NCBI GenBank assembly: GCA_025517425.1
Contig: JAOPJY010000002.1
Span: 310,001 to 374,000 of the forward strand
Direction: 5' to 3'
Length of the DNA: 64,000 bases
DNA from: Halobacteria archaeon AArc-dxtr1
GTDB lineage: Archaea; Halobacteriota; Halobacteria; Halobacteriales; Natrialbaceae
This document shows positions 8,430 to 16,623 of this stretch, one piece after another. Under the pieces are notes generated by a model. The model was not told the origin of the DNA and did not search any database. It was given only the letters and a program-made list of their open reading frames with translations. Made by a program: the position numbers and the translations under genes. The stretch's first letter is position 1. Each line of letters begins with the position of its first letter.

Positions 8430-9860
8430 GTGACAGCGGACGAACCGGCCGACCGGCCGGCGGATGACAGCGAACCCGAAACGGACGGCGGAGCTCAGAC
8501 GGGCGGCGGAACCGGACATGATTCCGACGGGATGGAGAGCGACGCGACCGCTCACTCGGTGCAGACCCACGAATCGGCAGGCGACTCCCGGTGGAGCGTC
8601 CGCGCCGTTCTCGTCTTCGGTATCCTCGCCGGCCTCGCCTACGCCGTCGAGACGGTGCTGACGAATCCAGCCCAACTCGGCGTCGCAAGCGACGTCTACG
8701 TCCACGCCGCCCAGGGACTGCTCGACGGCGAGAACATCTACGAGGTGACGCCGCCGGATCGGCCCGATTACCACTACATCTATCCGCCGATCGTGATCGG
8801 GCTGTTCGTTCCCTACGCAGTCCTCGGCGGCGAGACGGTCGCACTCGCCGGGCAGACCCTGCTCAACGTGACGGCCGGGATCGGTCTCGGAATCCTGGTT
8901 CTACGCGCCGTCGAGCGCCGGGACGTCGCGCTGACGGCCATCGACCGGTGGCTGCTGGTCGGCTTCGCGGTCGGCTCGGTGTACGCCACGACCCAGATCG
9001 TCCAGGGCCAGGTGACGCTGTGGCTCGCGTTCGCGCTCGCACTCGGGTTCACCGCCCTCGAGACCGGCCGTGAACGGGCCGCTGGCGTCGCCTTCGCTGC
9101 GGCGGCGCTCATCAAAGTCTTCCCGGCGGCGATCGGGCTCTGGCTCCTTCGTCTGCGATCCTGGGGCGGCGTCGCCGCGGCAATCGGGACCGGGCTCGCC
9201 GGGCTCGCCCTCGGCGCCGTCGTGCTCGGGCCGGAGCTGACAGTGCAGTACTTTAGCGAGGTTCTCCTGGGCCGGGCCGAGGGGGCGACGTTCGAGGGGA
9301 CGCCCGATCCCGAGCGGACGCTGGTCACGGCCCGCCGACAGGTCTCGGCCCTCGGCGCTCCCTCGTCGCTGGTCACGGTGCTCACGCTGACGATCCTCGC
9401 GCCACTCGTCGCCGTCCTCTACCGCCGGATCGACACCGATCGGCGCCGGCTGGCGGCGATTCTCGGGACGCTGCTCGTACTCTTGCTCGCGATGCCCCTG
9501 CAGGCGCTGTACTTCTCGCTGCTGCTCTACCCGCTGCTCGTCTTACTGTACGTCCTACCCGCCGGCTGGGTGCGACGGCTGCTGCTGGCCGGAATGCTGT
9601 TGCTGTACATTCGTCCCGGACCGGACTCCGTCGCGGTGGTCGTCGCGCCGCTTCCGGCGGGAATCGAGTCGGCCGCGATGGGAGCCGCGGAGGCCGCCTT
9701 TGCGTTCGTCCAGCTGCCGACGCTCGGCATGTGGCTCCTGGTCGTGGCGTGCCTGTGGATCCAGTTCGACGATCGGGTCGCCGGAGAGCAGTCGCCGCTA
9801 ACGGAACGGTCACCAGCAACGGAGCCCCCAACGAAGAAATCGCCACCAGCAGGTCGGTAA
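8430..9860 (+). CDS. GT87/DUF2029-type membrane glycosyltransferase
   Basis: About 476 residues: a disordered acidic N-terminus of about 70 residues, then ten or so hydrophobic helices. DVYVHAAQGLLDGENIY followed by YHYIYPPIVIGL is the typical start of polyprenyl-phosphate-mannose-type GT87/GT-C enzymes, with the acidic Asp in the first external loop. Such enzymes transfer sugars from lipid carriers on the outer face of the membrane. The start is uncertain: GTG 8430 or ATG 8532, since homology-like sequence begins only after 8600. It diverges from the Nif3-like gene; the TGTATA stretch at 8335-8340 may serve both. Confidence 0.75.
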   Translation: MTADEPADRPADDSEPETDGGAQTGGGTGHDSDGMESDATAHSVQTHESAGDSRWSVRAVLVFGILAGLAYAVETVLTNPAQLGVASDVYVHAAQGLLDGENIYEVTPPDRPDYHYIYPPIVIGLFVPYAVLGGETVALAGQTLLNVTAGIGLGILVLRAVERRDVALTAIDRWLLVGFAVGSVYATTQIVQGQVTLWLAFALALGFTALETGRERAAGVAFAAAALIKVFPAAIGLWLLRLRSWGGVAAAIGTGLAGLALGAVVLGPELTVQYFSEVLLGRAEGATFEGTPDPERTLVTARRQVSALGAPSSLVTVLTLTILAPLVAVLYRRIDTDRRRLAAILGTLLVLLLAMPLQALYFSLLLYPLLVLLYVLPAGWVRRLLLAGMLLLYIRPGPDSVAVVVAPLPAGIESAAMGAAEAAFAFVQLPTLGMWLLVVACLWIQFDDRVAGEQSPLTERSPATEPPTKKSPPAGR

Positions 9861-9882
9861 GCTCGGGCGGCCGTTCAGCTCG

Positions 9883-11478
9883 CTACTTCGAGAGCGCTCG
9901 CTCGACGGCTGCAGCGACCGTTCGGGCCTTCTCCGCGAGCGGTTCCGGAACCGAGCCGTCCTCGACGGCGGCCGCGAGTTCGGCCTCGTCGACGGTTTCC
10001 ACCGAGCCGTCGGCCCGGCGGATGACGTCGACGTGGAGGTCGACGTACCGCGCGCAGTCGGGAAACAGTTCGACGGGCGTGCAGACGTTGACGTACGTCC
10101 CTTTCGAGGTCCCCTCGGCGCTCCGGTAGGTCGTGGGGTACCACCACCGTCCCTCGCGGAGCTTGGTGATGGCGACGTCGCCGTCCTCGATCGGCTCGCC
10201 GAGAGCGTCGTAGGTGCCACCCCCGCGCATCGAGCGCTCGACCGTGATCCGTCCCTCAGCGTCCCACTCGGTGATTTCGCCGCGTCCGAGCGAGATGAGT
10301 CGGCCGTCGGGTTTGCCGTGGCCAAGTTCGATTCGGTCGCCGCGCTCGGGGCCGAACTGCCGGGAGACGGCGGCGAAGGGGAAGGCGTCGTCGGAGTCCG
10401 CCGCGTCGTCTTCGACGGTGGAATCGCCGTCAGCCGAGTCGGCGCCGTCGCTCTCGCCCAGAACCGCCTCGGCGAAGTCGACAGCGGCGCTCGCCGCCCG
10501 GTCTGCGGCCTTGATCCGGTGGTGGCCGGGCATGGTCGTCTCGACGGCCCGCCGGGACTTGTCCAGGGCAAACCGTGACTCGCGACCGAGCCAAATCCAG
10601 GCGGTCGCGGCGGGCGCTGCCAGTTCGGCGGGCTCGCCGGGGTCGGGGTCGTCCAGCTCGACGGTGTCGTCCGACGTGTCGGCGTCCGCGTTCGAGGCGT
10701 CACCGTCCGCAAGCGCCGACTCGAGCGCTCGGGCCCGCTCGGCGACGTCTTCTAGCGCTGCCCCCATCGCCTCGATATCCGCGTCGGCTGCCGATCGCTG
10801 CCAGCGCAGTCCCCAGCCGTCGGGAACGTCTGAGGAGAGCAGCTCCGTCATCCCGACGAGTTCGGTCGCCCGCTCGCCCGAGAAGGCAGCCGAGACGCCG
10901 CTTCTATCCCTCGACAGCTCGCAAAGCCCGTTCTCGACCGCGAGGGCGGGCGCCACGCGGGGCTCGTCGTCCGACCAGGGTGGCGTCGGCTCCCGAACCT
11001 GTACGCGGTACCGGTTGCCGGCGTCGACGTAGCCGTCGACGTCGCCGTACCGGAGGTAGCCCCGGCGACCGTCGCCGAGGTCGACCGTCGCGCCGCTGCC
11101 GCCACCCGCATCGAGGATCTCAGCGTCGTAGACCGCGTCCTGTGGGGCCGGGGCGTCCCAGCGAAGGGCGTCGATCCCCACGTCGGCGAGGACGGCCGCG
11201 ACGGCGTCGACAGCGTCGGGATCGCCCGAGAGGCCGATACCCTGTCTGTCGCGGCTCGTCTCGGCGGTAGCGTCCGCGGGGGCGGCCGGGAACGGTTCGC
11301 CGAAGCGCTCGCGAATCGGGTCGGAGGCCTGGACGATCTCAGCGCCGGCTTCGCCCAGCAGCTGCGTCAGGGCGGTGGTGTAGATGCCGCGAACGCGGAC
11401 GGCGGCGTCGACGTCGCTATGCGGGGAGACGCCCGTGGCGTCCGCCTCCGGACGCTCGCCCGTCGCCTCCTCGGTCAT
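9883..11478 (-). CDS. fau-1: Probable ribonuclease / AU-rich RNA-binding protein FAU-1
   Basis: A 531-residue cytosolic protein. The N-terminal part (with RVRGIYTTALTQLL) and the region around residues 115-160 form an S1-like RNA-binding unit. The C-terminus with YVNVCTPVELFPDCARYVDLHVDV is the DUF402 domain. This architecture defines FAU-1, described in Pyrococcus as an AU-rich RNA-binding protein and linked to 5S rRNA processing. An insertion of Asp/Ser-rich low complexity (about 255-285 and 345-370) is typical of halophilic versions. It overlaps the preceding 146-residue gene by 4 bp, indicating translational coupling. Confidence 0.85.
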   Translation of the reverse strand: MTEEATGERPEADATGVSPHSDVDAAVRVRGIYTTALTQLLGEAGAEIVQASDPIRERFGEPFPAAPADATAETSRDRQGIGLSGDPDAVDAVAAVLADVGIDALRWDAPAPQDAVYDAEILDAGGGSGATVDLGDGRRGYLRYGDVDGYVDAGNRYRVQVREPTPPWSDDEPRVAPALAVENGLCELSRDRSGVSAAFSGERATELVGMTELLSSDVPDGWGLRWQRSAADADIEAMGAALEDVAERARALESALADGDASNADADTSDDTVELDDPDPGEPAELAAPAATAWIWLGRESRFALDKSRRAVETTMPGHHRIKAADRAASAAVDFAEAVLGESDGADSADGDSTVEDDAADSDDAFPFAAVSRQFGPERGDRIELGHGKPDGRLISLGRGEITEWDAEGRITVERSMRGGGTYDALGEPIEDGDVAITKLREGRWWYPTTYRSAEGTSKGTYVNVCTPVELFPDCARYVDLHVDVIRRADGSVETVDEAELAAAVEDGSVPEPLAEKARTVAAAVERALSK

Positions 11479-11915
11479 TGCAGCGTCTCGCGGTCGGGCG
11501 CGAAGCGAACGCGGTCGTGAATCGTCGGCCCGAGGGAGAGTTCGACGTAGGCGACGTCGGTCCAGGTCCGGACGGTGCCCGTTTCCGAGTTCGGCTGGGG
11601 CGCAGCGTCGGTCTCGCCCTCGAGAATTCGCCCGTTCTCGACGTAGACGCCCCAGCTGTCGAATCGGAGCCAGCCACGCATCTCGTCGGCGTGGGTCGTC
11701 AGGTCGAGATGATCGACCGTGTGTTCGGGAAACTCGCTGGCCGAGTGGGCCATCTCCATGTCAGAGTAGACGGTGTCGTGCTCCTCGAAAAACGCCTCGA
11801 GCGCCGCGGCGTCGGCGTCGACCGCGGCGGTGACGGTTTCGGAGGCCGCCCGCAGGTCGTCGGTGTCGAGGCCGACATCACGAAGCGCCTGCTGGGTTCG
11901 CTGGTCGAAGTGCAT
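11475..11915 (-). CDS. Conserved haloarchaeal protein upstream of FAU-1
   Basis: A 146-residue acidic soluble protein without a domain I can name with certainty (it resembles the haloarchaeal family I recall as DUF7532). It has a helical N-terminal half and a beta-rich C-terminal half with RGWLRFDSWGVYVENGR. Its stop overlaps the start of FAU-1 by 4 bp, so a role connected with RNA binding or decay is a reasonable guess, but nothing in its own sequence shows it. Confidence 0.75.
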   Translation of the reverse strand: MHFDQRTQQALRDVGLDTDDLRAASETVTAAVDADAAALEAFFEEHDTVYSDMEMAHSASEFPEHTVDHLDLTTHADEMRGWLRFDSWGVYVENGRILEGETDAAPQPNSETGTVRTWTDVAYVELSLGPTIHDRVRFAPDRETLQ

Positions 11916-12048
11916 GGTCGGTAGTTGGGCCAGACGCCCTTAGTCTGTGTCGTGTCTCGGCGACCGGCCCCAGGAGAGCGAGGCGGCCACCGAGAGAACT
12001 GTCCATGACGGTGTCACTATTAGGTGTGTCACCCGCGTAGGAACTCCT

Positions 12049-13068
12049 ATGCCACCAGAGCGGGATCCGGTCGAACGCGCCGCCGAGGACGATGCAGATC
12101 TCTATGAGGTTTCGACGTGGGAACCACGGTCGTCACTTGACCGGCTCTCGACCGGGATCTACGCGGGGTTGAGCTACGGTGCCGGAACGATCGTCCTCCT
12201 CGTCGCGCTCGCAATCACCCTCTCGCTGCTGGTGACGCCCGCGCTGATCGTCGCGGAGGTGCCACTGGTAAGCGTCTTCTTCGTCCTCTCGGTCGTCCCC
12301 GCAGGGCTGCTCGCGGCCTACATCTGGTACGCCGATATTACGACGAACGAGCCACTCGGACTACTCGTCGCGACGTTCATCCTCGCAGTGCTGTTCGCGA
12401 CGTTCGCAGCAGTTCTGAACTCGATCGGGGGGCAGTTTTTCCAGCGGACGACGCTACTTGGCAGCCTCCTCTTTTTCTTCCTGATCGTCGGTCCCGTCGA
12501 GGAGGCGGTAAAGCTACTCGCCGTCCGGGTCTACGCCTACCGGAGTGACACCTTCGACGCGGTGATCGACGGCGCGGTCTACGGGGCGGTCGCCGGACTC
12601 GGGTTCGCCACGATCGAGAACGCGATCTACATTGGACGGTATCTCGCCGACGTCGGCGTGGAGACGGGGCTGTTCGTCGCCGCCACGGAGATCACGACGA
12701 CGCGGGCGCTCGTCGGACCGGGCCACGTCCTCTACTCGGCAATCGCGGGCTACTACCTCGGGCTGGCGAAGTTTACCCCGAAGTACGCCGGCCCACTGGT
12801 GGTAAAGGGGCTGCTCGTCGCCGCGCTCTTTCACGCGACGTACAACGTGGCCGTCGGAATCGTTCCAGGGATGATCGTCGCGGAAACCGGGCTCGATCCC
12901 AACGTCGCGTTCGTCGCGTTCATCGTCGGCTTCAACCTGATCGTCGGCTACTACCTCTACCGAAAGATCTCGCGGTACCGACGGACCTACCGATCGGTTC
13001 GAGACGACGCAGGCGAGACCGCGTTCGACTCCGAGTTGACGGAGTTCGATCCACCGACGCGCCGGTGA
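12049..13068 (+). CDS. PrsW-family intramembrane metalloprotease
   Basis: 339 residues with about eight hydrophobic segments. The PrsW signature is present: VEEAVKLLA (EE at 151-152), GFATIENAIY (about 185-193), a GHVLYSAIAGY segment and FHATYN near residue 264. These Glu/His residues are the proposed metal ligands of this CPBP-related membrane protease family. Bacterial PrsW performs site-1 cleavage of an anti-sigma factor. Archaeal substrates are unknown. ATG 12049 is chosen since an AT-rich ACTATTAG box is about 29 bp upstream. The preceding in-frame codons lack membrane-protein character. Confidence 0.85.
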   Translation: MPPERDPVERAAEDDADLYEVSTWEPRSSLDRLSTGIYAGLSYGAGTIVLLVALAITLSLLVTPALIVAEVPLVSVFFVLSVVPAGLLAAYIWYADITTNEPLGLLVATFILAVLFATFAAVLNSIGGQFFQRTTLLGSLLFFFLIVGPVEEAVKLLAVRVYAYRSDTFDAVIDGAVYGAVAGLGFATIENAIYIGRYLADVGVETGLFVAATEITTTRALVGPGHVLYSAIAGYYLGLAKFTPKYAGPLVVKGLLVAALFHATYNVAVGIVPGMIVAETGLDPNVAFVAFIVGFNLIVGYYLYRKISRYRRTYRSVRDDAGETAFDSELTEFDPPTRR

Positions 13069-13253
13069 ATTTCCACGTGGCGAACGCGTGAGCCGACACC
13101 GGACACGCAGTCGCGATCAGCGATCGCCGTCGACGTGGTCCCAGACGGCGGCGACCGGCAGCGTCGGAAGCGGCTCCGAGGAGACACGGTGGACCGCTTG
13201 CATCGTCCCATAGTCGGCCGTCGGCCGGTCTCGAGACGATGGAAATCTCCGGG

Positions 13254-14189
13254 TCATTTCCCACCACGCTCCGTCGGCTTCGCCGACCCGGCTCGATCGG
13301 AGCCACCGTCGGGTCGCTGCTCACAGGCTCCAGGCGGAAGTCCGGGGGTTGCCGGTACGGCTCGCTTGTGCTGGCTTTCCGAGACCATCGAGGCGACGCG
13401 CTCGGCACGCTCGAGATCGACGTCCTCGGCGTTGGCAGCGTCGAGAACGCACTGTTTTCGGTCGACGAGACGCTGCAGGAGTGGATCGAGGACGTCGTAG
13501 GGTGCGCCGAGATCGTCGGCATCGGTCTGTCCGGCTCGCAGTCCTGCGGTTGGTTCCTTGTCGATGATCCGACGGGGAGCGCCGACGTGATCGGCAAGTG
13601 CGCGTACCTCGGTCTTGTAGAGATCACCCAGAGGGAACAGATCGGCACCGCCGTCGCCGTACTTCGTGAAGTATCCGAGAAGGAGTTCCGAGCGGTTCGC
13701 GGTCCCACAGACGAGCAGGGACTCGGCATTGGCGGCGGCGTAGGCCGCAACCATGCGAAGGCGGGCGATCACGTTCCCGGTCACCGTGACGTCATGTTCG
13801 GCGCCGATCGTCTCCCCGGAGACGGTCTCGAAGGCATCGAGCACCGGCCCGAGATGTACCTCGCGGTAGTCGATGCCGAGCCCGTCCGCGATCGTCTGGG
13901 CCTCTGCGAGGTGGATTCGATCCATCTTGGTACACGGCAAGCCGAGTCCGACGACACGGTCGTTGCCGAGGGCGTCGACCGCCAGCATCGTGGTGAGCGT
14001 CGAGTCGATACCGCCGCTCATCGGGACGACGACGCCGTTGGCTCCAGCCTCGACGACGGACGTCTCGATGAACGACCGAATTCGAGCGCCGACGGACTCG
14101 AGATCCGGCTCCGAACGGACGAACGTATGATCGATGCTGCGCCCACTGTCGTCAACATGTGGGTGATGCCTCGTAGAGTTTACAGCCAT
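13254..14189 (-). CDS. nadE: NAD(+) synthase (ammonia-dependent)
   Basis: A 311-residue enzyme forming NAD from nicotinate adenine dinucleotide, ATP and ammonia. The PP-loop SGGIDST is at residues 58-64. CGTANRSELLLGYFTKYGDGGAD and the LGDLYKTEVRALADH block are diagnostic. There is no N-terminal glutaminase domain, so it uses free ammonia. ATG 14189 is preferred, since an AT-rich box (about 14209-14219) sits 26 bp upstream. The C-terminal 30 residues are low-complexity. An unusual repeat-rich tract lies further upstream, at 14382-14455. Confidence 0.92.
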   Translation of the reverse strand: MAVNSTRHHPHVDDSGRSIDHTFVRSEPDLESVGARIRSFIETSVVEAGANGVVVPMSGGIDSTLTTMLAVDALGNDRVVGLGLPCTKMDRIHLAEAQTIADGLGIDYREVHLGPVLDAFETVSGETIGAEHDVTVTGNVIARLRMVAAYAAANAESLLVCGTANRSELLLGYFTKYGDGGADLFPLGDLYKTEVRALADHVGAPRRIIDKEPTAGLRAGQTDADDLGAPYDVLDPLLQRLVDRKQCVLDAANAEDVDLERAERVASMVSESQHKRAVPATPGLPPGACEQRPDGGSDRAGSAKPTERGGK

Positions 14190-14381
14190 TTGACCACCAT
14201 TTCTTTGAATCGGTTTACTATCAACCACTACTTAGACGTTGCGCTTGAACAACGAGTATCGATAATAGAGTATAGTGAACGAACCGGAACAGCACAGAGC
14301 ACACCGGCTACAGACAGACGAGAGATCGACAGCCGTGAGCGAGCGCTGTGACGGCGGTGTGAGCGGGCAACGGTGCAGTTC

Positions 14382-14455
14382 AATCGATAGTATCACTCAC
14401 CAGATATCAAGTGAGCGTATCGATCACACGAACCCACTGGAGCGTATCGATTACG
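14382..14455. repeat. Inverted and direct repeats between nadE and the riboflavin synthase gene
   Basis: The tract holds TCGATA plus CACTCAC on the left (14383-14401) and GTGAG plus TATCGATC on the right (14411-14425), an interrupted inverted repeat around AGATATC. The right arm is then repeated directly: GAGCGTATCGAT followed by C or T and AC occurs at 14413-14427 and again at 14440-14454. Lower GC and position, about 190-265 bp before the nadE start, suggest a binding site or structured leader. Function is not known. Confidence 0.4.
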
Positions 14456-14473
14456 AAAATACGACGGCTCAAC

Positions 14474-15085
14474 TCACCGCCCGCGATCGACGCCAGCTTC
14501 GAGCAGCCGTTCGACGTACTTCGCGAGGACGTCGACCTCGAGGTGGACCGGGTCGCCGGGCTGCTTTTCGGAAAGTGAGGTCAGCTCGTAGGTCGTCGGG
14601 ATGATTGCGACGGTCACCCGACCGTCGTCTCCGCTCTCCGCGACGGTGAGACTGATCCCGTCGAGCGTGATCGAGCCCTTCTCTACGACGTAGCGCTCGT
14701 AGCCTTCGGGGAGAGAAAATCGGAAGTACCAGTCCTCACCGACTGCCTCGACCGCGTCGACGGTCGCGACCGCGTCGACGTGGCCCTGGACGACGTGGCC
14801 GTCGAACCGACCGTCGGCGGGCATCGCCCGTTCGAGGTTGACTACGTCGCCAACGTCGAGTTCGTCGAGGTAGGTGCGTTCGACGGTCTCTTCGGCGAGG
14901 AACACCGCGAACCACTCGTCGGGCTCGAACCGCTCGACGGTCAGACAGACGCCGCTGACGCTTACACTCTGGCCGTGGGCGAGATCTGTCGCGACCGCGT
15001 CGGCGCCGATCCGCAGTCGCAGTCCGTCGTCGGTCGCCTCCCGCGCGAGGATCTCCCCCGTCTCCTCGACGATTCCCGTGAACAT
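14474..15085 (-). CDS. ribE: Riboflavin synthase, alpha-chain type
   Basis: A 203-residue trimeric-type riboflavin synthase that dismutates two 6,7-dimethyl-8-ribityllumazines into riboflavin. MFTGIVEETG at the N-terminus is diagnostic. Two lumazine-binding barrels follow: the first with SVSVSGVCLTV, the second with GSITLDGISLTV, and between them GHVVQGHVD. This is the bacterial-type enzyme, as in other haloarchaea, not the archaeal RibC of methanogens. The start at 15085 is fixed by the conserved N-terminus; a longer in-frame extension to 15415 is out of character. Confidence 0.93.
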   Translation of the reverse strand: MFTGIVEETGEILAREATDDGLRLRIGADAVATDLAHGQSVSVSGVCLTVERFEPDEWFAVFLAEETVERTYLDELDVGDVVNLERAMPADGRFDGHVVQGHVDAVATVDAVEAVGEDWYFRFSLPEGYERYVVEKGSITLDGISLTVAESGDDGRVTVAIIPTTYELTSLSEKQPGDPVHLEVDVLAKYVERLLEAGVDRGR

Positions 15086-15251
15086 ACCGGAGGGTGTCGG
15101 CGGCGGGCCAAAGCGGTTGCGGGTCCGAGCGAGGGCGGACGGTTGCCCTGCAGTGCTCAGGGATTCTCGTCGGAGTCTGGACGGAACTGCCGACCTCGAA
15201 CGCGGCGGGCCACCGGCGGTTTTTTGCGACCGTATCGCCAACCCCAGCCCA

Positions 15252-15503
15252 ATGGCTGGCATCATCGACACGATCAAGCTCGCCGGCGTACTCGTTCTGG
15301 CGATCCCCGCCGCGCTGGCCGGCCTTGAGTTTCTGCTCGTTCGAGGAGAGCCCGTAATCGGGGGCGCTCTGATCGGCCTCTCGATCGGTCTTGTCGCGCT
15401 GAAGCGATTTCTCACGCTCCCAACGGACGTGCCGTCGCTGGTAGCAAAGCGGGTCGTCGGATCAGTAGCACCGGAAACTGAGTCGAGTGAGAGCGAGGAG
15501 TAG
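15252..15503 (+). CDS. Small haloarchaeal membrane protein
   Basis: An 83-residue protein beginning MAGIIDTIKLAG with two predicted transmembrane helices (about 10-26 and 33-52), then a short acidic tail ending SESEE. It resembles a conserved haloarchaeal family of unknown function (recalled as DUF7533). It is convergent with the M24-like gene, whose stop codon lies at 15505, so the two genes all but touch. The start at 15252 gives a clean membrane protein; further upstream the frame is antisense to riboflavin synthase. Confidence 0.7.
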   Translation: MAGIIDTIKLAGVLVLAIPAALAGLEFLLVRGEPVIGGALIGLSIGLVALKRFLTLPTDVPSLVAKRVVGSVAPETESSESEE

Positions 15504-15504
15504 G

Positions 15505-16623
15505 TTACTCAAGCAGCGCCCCAGGATCGAGCGCCCGCGGCGGTGCTGTGAGCCAGTCGCCCTCGGCGCCCGGAACGAGTGCGTCCGCGAGCTGGACCGG
15601 CGTGCCATCGACCGTAACGCTGGCCGCGACGCGCACGACCGTCTCCGAACCGATTTCCGCGCCGGGAGCCAGTGGACGCTCTTCGGGCTCTCTCCCGACA
15701 CCACGGACTCGGGTCCGAATCTCGTCGTCGTCGGCGAAGCCGAACGCCCGGATCTCGGCTTCGAGGTCGGCCTCGACGGCCGCGACCGTCGCGGGTTCGG
15801 CGGTCAGCAGTACCTGGGCGGAGCGAAACGCCCGGGTGAGCGCGACGTGGGCGCGGCGCTCGCCGCCGCCGTCGCTGACCGGGACGAGCGTCCTGACGAG
15901 CCCCCCGTGGTAGCCGCCCGGTTCGCGCGGGGCAAGTGAGACGACGACCGGATCGGCGGCCCGGATCGGGCCGTTTTTCGGCCCGACGATCCGCGTGTTT
16001 CCCGCGGGCTCGGCGTCGGCGGCTACGATTGCCCGGTTTGCCGCGATCCGAAGCCGATCGGCGGTAACCGGACCGTCCTGATCGGAAAGGACGTCGCCGG
16101 CCTCCAGGGAGGCGTCGTGATCGCCCGCGGACTCGACCTGTGTGAGGAGAGTGGCGACGGCTTCGAGGCCGGCGCCGGCAGCGTTCTGGGCGCGCTCGAT
16201 GCGCTCGCGCTCTGGGGCGGACTTCACACGCCGAGCCTCGGCAAACGCGTCGGTCGAAGCGACCTCGATCCCAGCCGCCTCGAGGTAGAGAGCGGCGTCG
16301 TGGGGCACCGCGGCCGGGACGAGCACCAGCTCCTCACGCCCCGCTGCGACCAATTCGTCGGCCAGCGCCTCGGCTGGGTGGGCAGCGTCGGTCGGTCGGT
16401 TGACGCGGTGGTACCACCGGTCGCCGTCGAACGCGACGGCATGGATGTGCGGGGTGTCTCGGGTCGAAGCCAGCGGATCGTCGGGATCTACGGTCGACTC
16501 AGCTCCGACGAGTGCCAGACAGTGTTGAATCGTCGGCTCCCAGCGCCGACCCACGTGAACGACGGCGTCGGCATCTCGGTCGGCCAGTTCCGCCGCGAGC
16601 GCGTCGGTCGCCCGCTCGGTCAC
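15505..16623 (-). CDS. M24 (creatinase/aminopeptidase P)-like protein lacking metal ligands
   Basis: A 372-residue soluble protein with the two-domain plan of Xaa-Pro dipeptidases: a creatinase-like N-domain to about residue 130, the linker EARRVKSAPERERIERAQNAA, then a pitta-bread domain. In active enzymes this domain carries D, D, H, E and E. Here the first Asp site reads DPVVVSLAPRE, the second reads YHGGLVRT where (S)D(x)TRT is expected, and the His motif reads VRGVGREP with no His. It therefore appears catalytically dead or repurposed. Its start overlaps the UvrD-like helicase stop by 4 bp. Confidence 0.75.
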   Translation of the reverse strand: MTERATDALAAELADRDADAVVHVGRRWEPTIQHCLALVGAESTVDPDDPLASTRDTPHIHAVAFDGDRWYHRVNRPTDAAHPAEALADELVAAGREELVLVPAAVPHDAALYLEAAGIEVASTDAFAEARRVKSAPERERIERAQNAAGAGLEAVATLLTQVESAGDHDASLEAGDVLSDQDGPVTADRLRIAANRAIVAADAEPAGNTRIVGPKNGPIRAADPVVVSLAPREPGGYHGGLVRTLVPVSDGGGERRAHVALTRAFRSAQVLLTAEPATVAAVEADLEAEIRAFGFADDDEIRTRVRGVGREPEERPLAPGAEIGSETVVRVAASVTVDGTPVQLADALVPGAEGDWLTAPPRALDPGALLE

